64,000 nucleotides of DNA from Acinetobacter pullicarnis (GCF_006352475.1 NZ_VCMZ01000001.1:744001-808000), one strand, 5' to 3'. Shown: positions 16,468-25,938, counted from the first letter of the stretch. Numbers and translations: made by a program. The notes: generated from the letters alone by a model not told the origin.

Positions 16468-17670
16468 TTAACCTTCAGCCTTGGCAGTTAAAAATTTACT
16501 TTGATAATGATGGTCAAGCAAAGTAAACAATGCAGCACCGCCCACGAGTGCCAGTCCAACACTACAGGTCATGATCCAACCACCATGATGCCATGCATAG
16601 ACCCCAAGCGCTGAACCACAGGCGCCACCAGCAAAGTAAAAGGTCATATAAATGGAGTTAATCCGTGACTTTGCACTGGGATGTAAGCGAAAAATAATAT
16701 TTTGATTACTGGTATGCACCAACACCAAAGCCAAGCTGATCAGGCCATAACCCAAGATATAGCTAATTAGGGATTGGCCACCGAAATATAGAAAAACCCA
16801 ACTGATTACAAAGGTCAGGATACCGAGCCAAGTCAGGATTTGAGTATGCCCACGGTCGGCAAGTTTACCGATTTTCGTGGTGGCTAAAGCGCCAAAGACC
16901 CCAATCAGCGTCACTACCCCAATAAATACATCGGAGAGATTAAAGGGCGATGAAGTCAGCAGCACCGCGATGGTTGAGAACAGAATACTCATGGCAGCAA
17001 AGCAGAAGGCGCCAATCAGGGCGCGATAAACTAAGCGTCGCTCACTCAGCATCAGACGTGCCATGGATTGAAATATTTCCAGATAATTCATTTGGGACGT
17101 GGCAACTTGAGGAAGTTTGGCGCTTAACAGATAGGCCAAGATCAGCATCAAGACCGCACTCACCATATAAATCACTTTCCAGTTAAAGAGGTTCGACAAT
17201 AATCCCGATAAACTGGTGGACAGCAATAAGCCAACCAACAAACCACTCATCAGAAAGCCAACCACTTCACCGGTTTTTTCTGGTCGGGTAGCAATAGCCG
17301 CCAATGGAATCAATACTTGAGCTGCAACTGAAAACAATCCAACGATAATGGTGCCCACCCAAAGCATGGGTAAATTGACTGCAAAAGTGCAGATCAATAA
17401 ACCGACCGCGGCAAAGAACATCAAGATCGGAATAAATTTGGTTTTATTGACGATATCGCCAACAGGCACAATAAACAGGAGGCCGAGTGCATAGGATACT
17501 TGCGCAAAAGTGACGGTCAATGCGGCTTGAGATTCGGATACTGCAAAGTACTGTTGAATAGAGTGGATTAGTGGTTGGCAATAATAGTTCGCGCCAGCGC
17601 AGAGCCCACAGGCAATCGCCATTAACCAAAGCAATGATTTATTGTGCGTAATATCGTATACAGGGGACAT
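16468..17670 (-). CDS. MFS transporter, probable drug/metabolite exporter (SoxR-linked)
   Basis: A 400-aa major facilitator protein with 12 predicted helices, resembling the DHA1-type efflux group (ANYYCQPLIHSIQQYF near the start, GDIVNKTKF in the 2-3 loop). GGAAG five bases before the ATG supports the start. It lies 21 bases downstream of a RidA-family gene on the same strand, so both should share the promoter at 18161-18191. That promoter has SoxR features, which points to export of a redox-active compound. The substrate is unknown. Confidence 0.88.
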   Translation of the reverse strand: MSPVYDITHNKSLLWLMAIACGLCAGANYYCQPLIHSIQQYFAVSESQAALTVTFAQVSYALGLLFIVPVGDIVNKTKFIPILMFFAAVGLLICTFAVNLPMLWVGTIIVGLFSVAAQVLIPLAAIATRPEKTGEVVGFLMSGLLVGLLLSTSLSGLLSNLFNWKVIYMVSAVLMLILAYLLSAKLPQVATSQMNYLEIFQSMARLMLSERRLVYRALIGAFCFAAMSILFSTIAVLLTSSPFNLSDVFIGVVTLIGVFGALATTKIGKLADRGHTQILTWLGILTFVISWVFLYFGGQSLISYILGYGLISLALVLVHTSNQNIIFRLHPSAKSRINSIYMTFYFAGGACGSALGVYAWHHGGWIMTCSVGLALVGGAALFTLLDHHYQSKFLTAKAEG

Positions 17671-17691
17671 CGAACTTCCAGATTAAACGCC

Positions 17692-18129
17692 TTATAAGCA
17701 ATAGGCGGTTGCTTCAATTGCAATCAGCATGTCGGGTAAAGCTAAGCAGGGAACGGGAATCAGGCTACAGCTTGGAAAAGGCTGGTTTTCCCATAGCTGC
17801 TGCATAACCTGTGTTACAGCTTGATATTTATTGGCATCATATTCAACCACATAAATGCGTAACACTGCGAGGTCGAGAATTGTAGCATCGACCTCTTTTA
17901 AAACGAATAGTATATTTTCAAAAGCATATTGCACTTGTTCTTGAAAATCGGGGGGAATTTCACCTTGACGGTTTTTTCGACCTTGTTCAGATAGATGCAC
18001 CACCCGCAGAAAATGGCGTACTTCTACGGCATGACCATGTGCTAAGGGCGAAGCCGCTGCCGATGTATGGGGCGTGGGGTTAATAAAGGCAAAGGACGGG
18101 ATGTGCTGATGCTGCGAGACAAAATTCAT
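17692..18129 (-). CDS. RidA-family protein (YjgF/YER057c/UK114)
   Basis: A 145-aa protein of the RidA family; canonical RidA hydrolyses reactive enamine/imine intermediates from PLP enzymes, while many paralogues have unknown substrates. The C-terminal half shows the family fold segments, including YDANKYQAVTQVM and SCSLIPVPCLALPDMLIAIEA; the canonical substrate Arg (R105 in E. coli) seems absent, so this may be a non-archetypal subfamily. I place the start at 18129: an upstream ATG at 18168 would lie on the -10 element of the SoxR-type promoter. First gene of a two-gene unit with the MFS exporter. Confidence 0.82.
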   Translation of the reverse strand: MNFVSQHQHIPSFAFINPTPHTSAAASPLAHGHAVEVRHFLRVVHLSEQGRKNRQGEIPPDFQEQVQYAFENILFVLKEVDATILDLAVLRIYVVEYDANKYQAVTQVMQQLWENQPFPSCSLIPVPCLALPDMLIAIEATAYCL

Positions 18130-18160
18130 TGTGTGACGCTTGAGGAAATGAGGTTGTGTT

Positions 18161-18191
18161 AGTATCAAAGCTCAAGTTAGGTTGAGGTCAA
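18161..18191 (-). promoter_or_regulatory. SoxR-type promoter and SoxR box for ridA-MFS
   Basis: Read leftward: -35 TTGACC (18191-18186), a 19-bp spacer, and -10 GATACT (18166-18161). The long spacer is the hallmark of promoters activated by MerR-family proteins. The spacer holds a near copy of the E. coli SoxR box: GCTCAAGTTAGGTTGAGG (18170-18187) against CCTCAAGTTAACTTGAGG, with dyad arms CTCAA and TTGAG intact. The soxR gene begins eight bases past the -35 on the other strand, so SoxR binding could also affect its own expression. Confidence 0.82.
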
Positions 18192-18198
18192 GCGGTTT

Positions 18199-18699
18199 AT
18201 GTCAGAAAAAGATGCGCATCAGTGGATCAGTATTGGAGAGCTGTCACAACGAAGTGGGGTCAGTGTTTCTGCAATTCGGTTCTATGAAGAAAAGCAGATG
18301 ATTTCAAGTACCCGCACCCAAGGCAATCAACGACGTTATCAACGGGGGATGTTGCGCCGAATTGCGATTATTAAAGTCGCGCAACAGGTGGGGATTAGCT
18401 TACAGCATATTAAAGATGCCTTGGCCGTACTGCCCAGTAATCGTATGGCCAGCAGTAGTGATTGGAAAAAAATGTCAGAAAAATGGCAAGCCGATCTGGA
18501 TCAGCAAATCATTGGCTTGCTCAGATTGCGTCAGCAGTTAGATAAATGTATAGGCTGTGGTTGCCTGTCTTTAAAACAATGTCCGCTGCGCAATCCGAAT
18601 GACAAGTTTGCCGAAGAATCCAATGGCACCCATTTTCAGGACTTGCTCACCCAAATCATCGATCAAAAGCTTGTTGGCCTATTCGATGAAGAGCTGTAA
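18199..18699 (+). CDS. soxR: Redox-sensitive activator SoxR
   Basis: A 166-aa MerR-family regulator. The winged HTH is at residues 10-80 (SGVSVSAIRFYEEK, GNQRRYQRG), followed by the dimer helix. The C-terminal cluster CIGCGC...C gives four Cys at about 117, 120, 122 and 128, which bind the [2Fe-2S] centre; CPLRNP after it is also typical. SoxR is activated when redox-cycling compounds oxidise that cluster. Length is slightly longer than E. coli SoxR (154). It is divergent from ridA-MFS with a SoxR box between them. No soxS lies in the window, consistent with direct control of targets. Its 3' end overlaps the convergent ldcA by 21 bases. Confidence 0.96.
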   Translation: MSEKDAHQWISIGELSQRSGVSVSAIRFYEEKQMISSTRTQGNQRRYQRGMLRRIAIIKVAQQVGISLQHIKDALAVLPSNRMASSSDWKKMSEKWQADLDQQIIGLLRLRQQLDKCIGCGCLSLKQCPLRNPNDKFAEESNGTHFQDLLTQIIDQKLVGLFDEEL

Positions 18700-19587
18700 T
18701 TGCTCAATACGCCCCATTTTCCCAATCCAAAAAGGTCGGTTATGTGCACCATGACCGAAGCTTTGAGATTGATACAGTGGAATCTGTAATGGATCGAGAT
18801 GTTCGGCAAAAATCTGTGGCAAATCATGGGGAACATTTTTTTGTGGGCATTGGTAGAAATCACCCATGACTACGGCATTGATTTGGTTAACATCAATACT
18901 TTGTAAAAGCTGATTGAGGCTGCGTTCAAGGCGATAAAACGGTTCACCGACATCCTCAAGCAGTAACAGGCTTGGTTCCGTGAGTTTTAACGCATTTGCT
19001 GTACCTTGTAGGGTACATAATACGGTTAAGTTGCCCCCTAACACTTTGCCGCTTAAGCCCTTGTCGTGTAAGGCGTATGCCTGTTGCGCAATCGAATTCA
19101 CTGGTTGTAGATCATAAGCATGGCGTTGTGCGGTATTTGCGTTTTGGGCAGTGTTTGCATCTAGCAGGCGAATGACCTCAAGTGCATCTGCGGAAATAGG
19201 ATTGTGCGCTAAATTTTTGCAGGCGATTTCTTGAAAGACCGGTGCATGCAGAGCTTGACCACCGTGCATGGCCACATAGTTGAGTAAAACGGTACTGTCC
19301 GAATAACCAATAATCGGTTTGTTGAGCATCCAGTCGCCCAAATACGGCAGCAGTTGTGATGCACCTGTGCCCCCACGCGCACACCAAATCGCATCAATGT
19401 CGGGGTCAAGACAGGCTTGCTTTAAATCGGCAATGCGTTGCTCGACAGAACCGGCCAAATAACGATATTGTGCCATCACATGTTCAGCCAAAGTGACTTG
19501 ATGAGCTAAGCCTTGTAAATGTGTTTGCGCCAGCAGAATTTGTTCTGGCTCAACGCAGCTGCTTGGAGAAACAATTTGAAAGTGCAT
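18679..19587 (-). CDS. ldcA: LD-carboxypeptidase (muramoyltetrapeptide carboxypeptidase)
   Basis: A 302-aa cytoplasmic serine peptidase of family S66. It removes the terminal D-Ala from tetrapeptide during murein recycling. Visible landmarks are CARGGTGASQLLPYL, the nucleophile segment IGYSDSTVLL, and LLLEDVGEPFYRLER with a late GHG motif for the Glu/His partners. Length is normal. It is convergent with soxR and overlaps its end by 21 bases. A 5' gap of about 80 bases separates it from the EamA gene, so co-transcription from that gene is possible. Confidence 0.93.
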   Translation of the reverse strand: MHFQIVSPSSCVEPEQILLAQTHLQGLAHQVTLAEHVMAQYRYLAGSVEQRIADLKQACLDPDIDAIWCARGGTGASQLLPYLGDWMLNKPIIGYSDSTVLLNYVAMHGGQALHAPVFQEIACKNLAHNPISADALEVIRLLDANTAQNANTAQRHAYDLQPVNSIAQQAYALHDKGLSGKVLGGNLTVLCTLQGTANALKLTEPSLLLLEDVGEPFYRLERSLNQLLQSIDVNQINAVVMGDFYQCPQKNVPHDLPQIFAEHLDPLQIPLYQSQSFGHGAHNRPFWIGKMGRIEQLQLFIE

Positions 19588-19667
19588 ATAAAGTCCATTG
19601 ATGATGAAGACGATCTATTAATCGACGAAATAAGTTGCATTGGTTATGCATAAATAATCAATAAATT

Positions 19668-20594
19668 CTAATGTTTAAGTTTGTTTTTTGACAGGCTAAT
19701 CATCAATATTCCAACAATATTCAGCAGACAGCCGAGCCATTGTATGGCATTTAATTGCTCACCTAAAAAAGCCACCGCCAATAAAATGGTGAGAATAGGA
19801 CCAACCGAGGCAATCATTGCCGATTGTGATGCACCGATGCGTTGAATCCCTTGCATCAGTAAAATTGTCGGCAGCACTGTGACCAAGACCCCAAGTCCCA
19901 CCCCATAGCCAATCACGGACATGGGCAATTGCATGATCAGTGCGATCGGTTGTGGAGTCGCCAGCAGATAATGTACTAAGGTTCCGACACAGGCAACACT
20001 TAAGGCGAGTCCAGTAAAATTCCACGAGCCAAATTTATGAATCAGCCGTGGAGTGAGCAATAAATAACTGGCAAAGGCAACAGCACTGGCAAAGACCAAA
20101 CTGGCACCTAACCAAAAGTGACTTTGTTGTGGTGCGCTGTTTTGTTCTTGCAGCATCACCAAGACCGTACCGCCATAGCTCAATACAATGGCAAAGAGGG
20201 TTTTAGTGGTCAGTTTCTGTTTATAAATAACACTTGATGCCAAAACCGTTAACGTCGGATAAAGAAATAAGATAATCCGTTCTAATGATGCACTGATATA
20301 CATCAAACCAATAAAGTCGAGCCAGCTGGCAAAGTAGTAGCCAATGAGTCCAGCAAGAATTAAGAGTGCCCAGTCGCGTTTTGCAATGCCTTGATTATTG
20401 CGTCTAAACAGCCAGCAGATCAGCAAAAAGAACGGCAAAGCACTGGCCATGCGGAGTGCCATCAGTAATGTTGCATCGACAGTACTTGAGATCGCATAGG
20501 CTTGTTTAATGAAAATCGCTTTACTGCTAAATAGAAATGCGGCACCAATGGCACATAACGATCCCAGTTGCTGTTGCGTTAAGCTCGGTTTCAT
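19668..20594 (-). CDS. EamA/DMT-family transporter
   Basis: A 308-aa inner-membrane protein with ten predicted helices in two EamA repeats (first about residues 10-145, second about 160-300). The second repeat ends with FLGEQLNAIQWLGCLLNIVGI, a common EamA closing pattern. Members export amino acids, metabolites or drugs; the substrate here cannot be deduced. It precedes ldcA on the same strand. Confidence 0.9.
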   Translation of the reverse strand: MKPSLTQQQLGSLCAIGAAFLFSSKAIFIKQAYAISSTVDATLLMALRMASALPFFLLICWLFRRNNQGIAKRDWALLILAGLIGYYFASWLDFIGLMYISASLERIILFLYPTLTVLASSVIYKQKLTTKTLFAIVLSYGGTVLVMLQEQNSAPQQSHFWLGASLVFASAVAFASYLLLTPRLIHKFGSWNFTGLALSVACVGTLVHYLLATPQPIALIMQLPMSVIGYGVGLGVLVTVLPTILLMQGIQRIGASQSAMIASVGPILTILLAVAFLGEQLNAIQWLGCLLNIVGILMISLSKNKLKH

Positions 20595-21407
20595 GGCTGG
20601 ATTTCTTGGCGTCTGGGGATGACAACGGGCCTTAGTATAAAAGTCATCTGTCTAAAAGTGAAAGCACAGTTTGACTTTCTGATTAGATCGGTCGATGAGG
20701 AATCTATTGTTGCATGTGAACGCTTCAAAATAGTGCGTTTTTTGATTGAAACGGCATAATTTGTATCTACTATCACGGGCTAAAATGACAAAGCATATTT
20801 TTTATAAATATTTTACTGAATCATTTGGGCAGATTGGCTGATTTTATGGCGATGCTATTGCACATCAATTTGAGACGAGATAGGCCATGCGATTTGCAAT
20901 GAAATAAAGGCATCGATATTGCTTCTTGAGTCGCTGCGGGTTTGTGTTTTTTCTGTTCAGGGGCAGTGAGCAAACTCGAAATTTCAGTTTATCCGATCTC
21001 TTCGATTTCCGGTGTAGCAATCTTAAACGGGTATAGAATCTAATCTGTGCTGTTTTGAAGGTGCAGTGGAGCGGCAAGGTGCACTGCTCAGTCGCTTGGT
21101 TTGATCGTTATAAAGTAGTCTGAGATTTGAGCGCTGATGCGACGAACGAGATGCAGCACTGGACGATGATGAAACATCGAACAAAGTGTGTGCAAATTCA
21201 AGTTTTAGCCAAGCAAAACCGGTGAATATTAGCTGAAGTCGATAAATTAATGAATCATCAGTTCAAAATGTGCCCATTTATTAAATAAATAGTGGGTAGT
21301 AATTTCAAATGGTTCAATTAAAATCCAAAAATTCAGAACAACGCATCCTGGGGGAACATTGCATTTTGCAATGTTGACTTGAAGAAACAATAGCTTGAGG
21401 AATGCTC
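20595..21407. other. Long intergenic region between EamA gene and pnt operon
   Basis: About 813 bases with only short, unconvincing reading frames on both strands (none with a good ribosome site or recognisable product). It should hold the divergent promoters of the EamA gene and the pnt operon. A small hairpin CATTGCATTTTGCAATG lies at about 21357-21373, just ahead of pntAA. Confidence 0.5.
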
Positions 21408-22535
21408 ATGCAGATCGGAATTCCAACCGAAACCATTATCGGTGAAAATCGTGTCGCTGCTACACCAGAGACCGTAAAGAAATTGATCAGCGCTGGTCAT
21501 GATGTCGTCATTCAACGTGGAGCTGGTGTTAAAGCCGCGTATATTGACAGTGCATATGAACAGGTCGGCGCAAAAATTACGGAAGATGCTTATTGCGGTA
21601 GCCAAATTATTTTGAAGGTTCGTGCGCCTAAAGGTGACGAGATTCAAAAGCTTGCCTCAGGCACAACCGTTGTTGCCATGTTTGATCCTTATCGTAATAC
21701 AGAACTTGAGCAATTTGCTGCGCAACAAGTGTCTGCATTTGCTTTGGAGCTGCTGCCACGGACCTTATCTCGTGCACAGAACATGGATGTCTTATCTTCA
21801 CAAGCCAACCTCGCTGGTTATAAGTCGGTCTTGCTTGCTGCCGGTGCTTATCAGCGCATGTTCCCGATGTTAATGACTGCTGCAGGTACGGTAAAACCGG
21901 CACGTGTGGTGATTATGGGGGTAGGTGTTGCAGGCTTACAGGCAATTGCAACGGCTAAACGTCTCGGTGCTGTGGTTGAAGCCACGGACTTGCGTCCAAC
22001 TGCACGCGATCAAGTTGAATCTCTGGGTGGTAAATGGTTAGACGTTCCGATGTCTGATGAAGAAAAACAAAAAGCAGCCGATGCCGCCAAAAATGGCTAT
22101 GGCTGGATGCCAGGTGAACAATACATTCAAGATCAGGCTGTTATCGTCGATAAAGCGGTATCGAATGCCGATATTGTGATTACCACAGCGTTGTTGCCAG
22201 GCCGTGATGCACCCCGTTTAATCAAAGCAGAAACCGTGGCCAAAATGAAACCCGGTTCAATCATCCTCGATATGGCGGTTGAAAGTGGCGGTAATGTGGA
22301 AGGTTCACAGTGCGGTGAAAATGTGGTGACAGCAAATGGCGTGACCATTTTAGGCATACCGAATATTCCATCGACGTTGTCGACAGAAGCTTCAGCATTG
22401 TATGCACGTAACGTTTTTAATTTCGTTGAGACTTTATTTGATGAGAGCAAAACATTTGCTATCAATCAAAGTGATGAAATTCAAAAAGCCCTATTGGTTA
22501 CGCATGCCGGCGAAGTGCTGTTGAAGCGTGGTTAA
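21408..22535 (+). CDS. pntAA: NAD(P) transhydrogenase subunit alpha part 1
   Basis: A 375-aa cytoplasmic NAD(H)-binding subunit (dI) of proton-translocating transhydrogenase. The N-terminal Ala dehydrogenase/PNT-type domain begins [25 protein letters not shown] and is followed by the Rossmann part with [22 protein letters not shown]. The complex couples proton entry to NADP+ reduction by NADH. TTGAGG seven bases before the ATG at 21408 supports this start over the ATG at 21402. It is first of three tightly spaced genes; the split alpha subunit is the Rhodospirillum-like arrangement. Confidence 0.95.
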   Translation: MQIGIPTETIIGENRVAATPETVKKLISAGHDVVIQRGAGVKAAYIDSAYEQVGAKITEDAYCGSQIILKVRAPKGDEIQKLASGTTVVAMFDPYRNTELEQFAAQQVSAFALELLPRTLSRAQNMDVLSSQANLAGYKSVLLAAGAYQRMFPMLMTAAGTVKPARVVIMGVGVAGLQAIATAKRLGAVVEATDLRPTARDQVESLGGKWLDVPMSDEEKQKAADAAKNGYGWMPGEQYIQDQAVIVDKAVSNADIVITTALLPGRDAPRLIKAETVAKMKPGSIILDMAVESGGNVEGSQCGENVVTANGVTILGIPNIPSTLSTEASALYARNVFNFVETLFDESKTFAINQSDEIQKALLVTHAGEVLLKRG

Positions 22536-22546
22536 GGAGAGAGCTC

Positions 22547-22861
22547 ATGGTTGAAACTATTACAATTTTCGTCTTATCCATTTTTGTGGGTTATTACGTG
22601 GTTTGGGGTGTAACGCCAGCCTTGCATACGCCTTTAATGGCAGTGACCAATGCCTTGTCCTCAATTATTGTGGTCGGTGCGATGTTGCAAACAGTCGGTA
22701 TGCCGGTATTGGGTTTAGAAGGTCATGTGGCCTTTCAAAGCATTAATGTAATCAGTGTGCTTGGCGCGGTTGCGGTGTTCTTGGCAAGTATTAATATTTT
22801 TGGTGGTTTCGCAGTGACAGCACGTATGCTGGAAATGTTTAAGCCTAAGCAAAAGAAATAA
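22547..22861 (+). CDS. pntAB: NAD(P) transhydrogenase subunit alpha part 2
   Basis: A 104-aa membrane subunit carrying the part of the dII proton channel that is fused to the C-terminus of PntA in E. coli. Three to four helices are visible, including the conserved [19 protein letters not shown] segment. It starts 11 bases after pntAA behind an AGGAGAG ribosome site and is followed 12 bases later by pntB. Confidence 0.95.
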   Translation: MVETITIFVLSIFVGYYVVWGVTPALHTPLMAVTNALSSIIVVGAMLQTVGMPVLGLEGHVAFQSINVISVLGAVAVFLASINIFGGFAVTARMLEMFKPKQKK

Positions 22862-22873
22862 GAGGGCATTGCC

Positions 22874-24331
22874 ATGGAATTTATTCAAGAAAATGCAAAT
22901 TGGTTGTACCTGGTTGGGGCCATCCTCTTTATCCTTACGTTACGTGGCTTATCTGGGCCAAAGACAGCGATTCAAGGCAATCGTTACGGCATGATTGCAA
23001 TGGCAATCGCGGTTGTCACCACTTTTTTTGTCGCGAATAATCCAGTCATTTGGATGATTGGTGGCGCAATGGTACTGGGTGCAGTGGTCGGTATTGCACG
23101 TGCACGCACTGTTCCAATGACACAAATGCCTGAAACTGTGGCGCTGATGCATTCATTGGTCGGCTTGGCTGCGGTATTAATTGCGATTGCTGCAATTTTG
23201 CATAACAACCAATTGACAGCATTGTTTGCACAAGATGGTATTGCGCTTGCCGCAGCTGGAATTGAGCCAACACACATGAGCAAAATTCATTTATTTGAAT
23301 TGTTTGTCGGGTGTTTTGTTGGGGCAATTACCTTTACTGCATCGGTATTTGCTTATGGCAAGCTGGCTGCAAAAAAATGGGCCAAAACTATTTCTGGTGC
23401 ATGGGTTAAACCAGTTCAAGCGCTTATCTTTGCTGCAATGTTGGTCTGTGGAATCTTGTTCTTCACCACCAGCAACATGCAAGCATTTTGGGCAATGACA
23501 GTACTTGCACTGATCTTGGGTTGGGTTTGGATTGCACCCGTCGGTGGCGGTGATATGCCCGTGGTGGTGTCGCTGTTGAACTCATTCTCAGGTTGGGCCG
23601 CAGCAGGTATTGGTTTCACGCTTGAAAACAATATGTTGATTGTGGCAGGTTCGTTGGTCGGTTCTTCTGGTGCGATTCTGTCTTACATTATGTGTAAAGC
23701 GATGAACCGTTCGATCCTCAATGTCTTGTTTGGTGGTGCCATGGGCGGTAATGCCGTTGCTGCAACGGCAAATACTGGCGATCAGGTACAACGTAACTAT
23801 CGCTCAGGTTCTGCCGATGACGCGGGCTTCCTAATGTCAAATGCCGACAGCGTGGTGATTGTGCCGGGTTATGGGATGGCACAAGGTCGTGCACAGAATG
23901 CGGTGAAAGAACTTGCCAATCTATTGAAAGAGCAAGGGGTGACTGTACGTTTTGCCATTCACCCAGTGGCAGGTCGTATGCCTGGGCACATGAACGTACT
24001 TTTGGCTGAAGCAGATGTCCCTTATGATGATATTTTGGAAATGGATGAGATTAACTCAGACTTTCCAGCGACAGATGTGGTGCTGGTGATTGGTGCCAAT
24101 GATGTGGTTAACCCATCCGCCAAAGATGATCCTAGCTCACCGATTTATGGTATGCCGATCCTTGAAGCGCATAAGGCACGAACCATTATGGTGATCAAAC
24201 GTTCGATGGCAACCGGTTATGCTGGTCTAGATAATGATTTGTTCTATAACGATAAAACCATGATGATCTTTGGTGATGCCAAAAAAGTGGTTGAAGATAT
24301 GACCAAAGCGATTAATGGCTCAGGTCACTAA
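22874..24331 (+). CDS. pntB: NAD(P) transhydrogenase subunit beta
   Basis: A 485-aa subunit with about nine N-terminal helices (dII) and a C-terminal NADP(H)-binding domain dIII from about residue 305. Landmarks are VVIVPGYGMAQGRAQ, the GRMPGHMNVLLAEA region, GANDVVNP, and the late KRSMATGYAGLDN loop. Length is normal. It closes the pnt operon, with a strong terminator 19 bases after the stop. Confidence 0.97.
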   Translation: MEFIQENANWLYLVGAILFILTLRGLSGPKTAIQGNRYGMIAMAIAVVTTFFVANNPVIWMIGGAMVLGAVVGIARARTVPMTQMPETVALMHSLVGLAAVLIAIAAILHNNQLTALFAQDGIALAAAGIEPTHMSKIHLFELFVGCFVGAITFTASVFAYGKLAAKKWAKTISGAWVKPVQALIFAAMLVCGILFFTTSNMQAFWAMTVLALILGWVWIAPVGGGDMPVVVSLLNSFSGWAAAGIGFTLENNMLIVAGSLVGSSGAILSYIMCKAMNRSILNVLFGGAMGGNAVAATANTGDQVQRNYRSGSADDAGFLMSNADSVVIVPGYGMAQGRAQNAVKELANLLKEQGVTVRFAIHPVAGRMPGHMNVLLAEADVPYDDILEMDEINSDFPATDVVLVIGANDVVNPSAKDDPSSPIYGMPILEAHKARTIMVIKRSMATGYAGLDNDLFYNDKTMMIFGDAKKVVEDMTKAINGSGH

Positions 24332-24350
24332 TTAAGCGACATTGATTGAA

Positions 24351-24373
24351 GACCACCCTCGGGTGGTCTTTTT
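24351..24373 (+). terminator. Intrinsic terminator of the pnt operon
   Basis: GACCACCC / GGGTGGTC, an 8-bp perfect stem with a 2-nt loop followed by five T. Confidence 0.92.
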
Positions 24374-24702
24374 AGTTAAACTACATAAAATAAAAATAAA
24401 AGCACAGAATGTATATAAGTTTGTTGATTTTCTCTAAATGAATGGTTTAGTCTGCACTCCTAGAGGCTGCTGAGTTTTTGAGTGAAATTTAATTTTTGGT
24501 CAATTTTGTCTAAAAAATAAGCTTGAATACTAAAAACTTTTTAGAATGCCTATCCCTTTTTGTTGCTATTTTCGTCGGCTTAAGTTGTGCTAATATCCAT
24601 CATTATTAAGTCATTTTTATATTAAGAGTAATCCTTGGTCCTTAGAAAAATATCGAATGGTGTTGATTGAACTATTTCATAAATTGGAAGGATGGCTTGC
24701 GC
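24374..24702. other. Intergenic region ahead of the ammonium-transporter homologue
   Basis: About 330 AT-rich bases after the pnt terminator. It should contain the promoter of the next gene. I see no NtrC-type dyad, no glnK gene and no other reading frame of note. Confidence 0.45.
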
Positions 24703-25938
24703 ATGGGCCTGTTTAAATATTTATTCATTGTTTTAATGGTTATGCTGCCATGTTTGTCCTTCGCCAGCAATTGGGCTGTAGAGGATATTCCCAAAATTCA
24801 TATTTCACCCGATTACACGTTGCTGTTCTTGGGCGGCCTATTTGTGATGTTGATGCAAATGGGATTTGCGATGGTCGAAGGTGGTTACGATCCTGATTCC
24901 AAACGATTGCGTATTTTTGCAATCAACTATATGGCCGCATTGATTGGTAACTTATCTTATATTGCAGCGATGTATTATTATGAGCTGTGGTTTAGGGGAG
25001 AGTTGATTTTCTTTAGAGCGCCTCTGCAAACTTGGCACCTCAATTTATTGGTTTTCTACGTGTTAATGAGCACCACAGTCACGATGGTGGTCAGTCGGAT
25101 TATTCCAAGAAAGATCTCCTTGCTGCAATATTGGTGGATCTCACTCTTTATTTCATTTGCAATTTTTGCTATCACCAGTCGCTCTGCTTGGGGTGGTGTG
25201 ATGAATTATGGTGGTTTTTTAAAGAGCCTCGGTTTTATCGATTTTGCTGGCTCGACTGTAGTGCATTCGACCGCTGCTTGGATTGTATTGGCGGGTTATG
25301 TGGTCTTTGGCCGAGAACAACAAGAATCCTTACGCCGTAAAGATATTATTTTCGATGACTATAAAACACTTGCAATGGGCTTGGCTGGCTTTGTCTTGTG
25401 GTTGGCATGGTCAAGTCTAAATGTTGGCTACATTACTGCGATAAAAGTCGATATCGAAGATGTGGTGTTAAATACCGTTTCAACTTTGATTGCCGCAATT
25501 GTTGCGATGATTATCTTTGGGAAATGCTATAAACAGAGCATTACACTCGAATCGCTGATTAAAGCGGGCTTGGGTGGCTTGGTTGCGATTACAGCCAGCT
25601 GTGCCTTGGTTTCCATCACTGCTGCCATTTTTATTGGCTTTGTGGCTGGGGTTTTGGTCTTTGTTCTTCCAAATCTGCTTAAGCGTTGGATTGGCGTCAA
25701 GAATATTATTGATGTCACGGTGATTCACGGTATTTGTGGTATTTGGGGAACCTTAATATTGGCATTTGTTGATCACTCCAAACTGTTAAGCGGCCGCGAG
25801 GCGACCATATTCGCACAATTCTCAGGCGTAATTGTGATTTTCCTCTGGAGTTTTGGTCTTGCTTTTCTGATGTTTAAAGTGGTGCATTGGTGGAATGCAA
25901 AGCGCAAAATACAGCTTAAACAGAACGACTCAGTTTGA
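24703..25938 (+). CDS. Ammonium transporter (Amt) family homologue, divergent
   Basis: A 411-aa Amt/MEP/Rh-fold protein with a probable N-terminal signal peptide (cleavage near LSFAS) and eleven helices. The twin pore His are present (DFAGSTVVHS and VIHGICGIWGT), as is the Asp of DFAG. The helix that normally reads FGWFGFNAGS is here LAWSSLNVGY, so the pore-gate Phe and the recruitment-site Ser of E. coli AmtB appear to be Leu and Tyr. No glnK lies next to it, unlike most amtB loci. It may carry ammonium with altered selectivity or act as a sensor. GGAAGGA ten bases before the ATG supports the start; TTG codons at 24697 and 24667 are alternatives. Confidence 0.85.
   Translation: MGLFKYLFIVLMVMLPCLSFASNWAVEDIPKIHISPDYTLLFLGGLFVMLMQMGFAMVEGGYDPDSKRLRIFAINYMAALIGNLSYIAAMYYYELWFRGELIFFRAPLQTWHLNLLVFYVLMSTTVTMVVSRIIPRKISLLQYWWISLFISFAIFAITSRSAWGGVMNYGGFLKSLGFIDFAGSTVVHSTAAWIVLAGYVVFGREQQESLRRKDIIFDDYKTLAMGLAGFVLWLAWSSLNVGYITAIKVDIEDVVLNTVSTLIAAIVAMIIFGKCYKQSITLESLIKAGLGGLVAITASCALVSITAAIFIGFVAGVLVFVLPNLLKRWIGVKNIIDVTVIHGICGIWGTLILAFVDHSKLLSGREATIFAQFSGVIVIFLWSFGLAFLMFKVVHWWNAKRKIQLKQNDSV

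Noticed and set aside
20591..21077. Two leftward frames of 61 and 70 codons in the gap before pntAA
   Set aside because: Composition is unlike neighbouring proteins, no ribosome site, no family resemblance; treated as chance frames.
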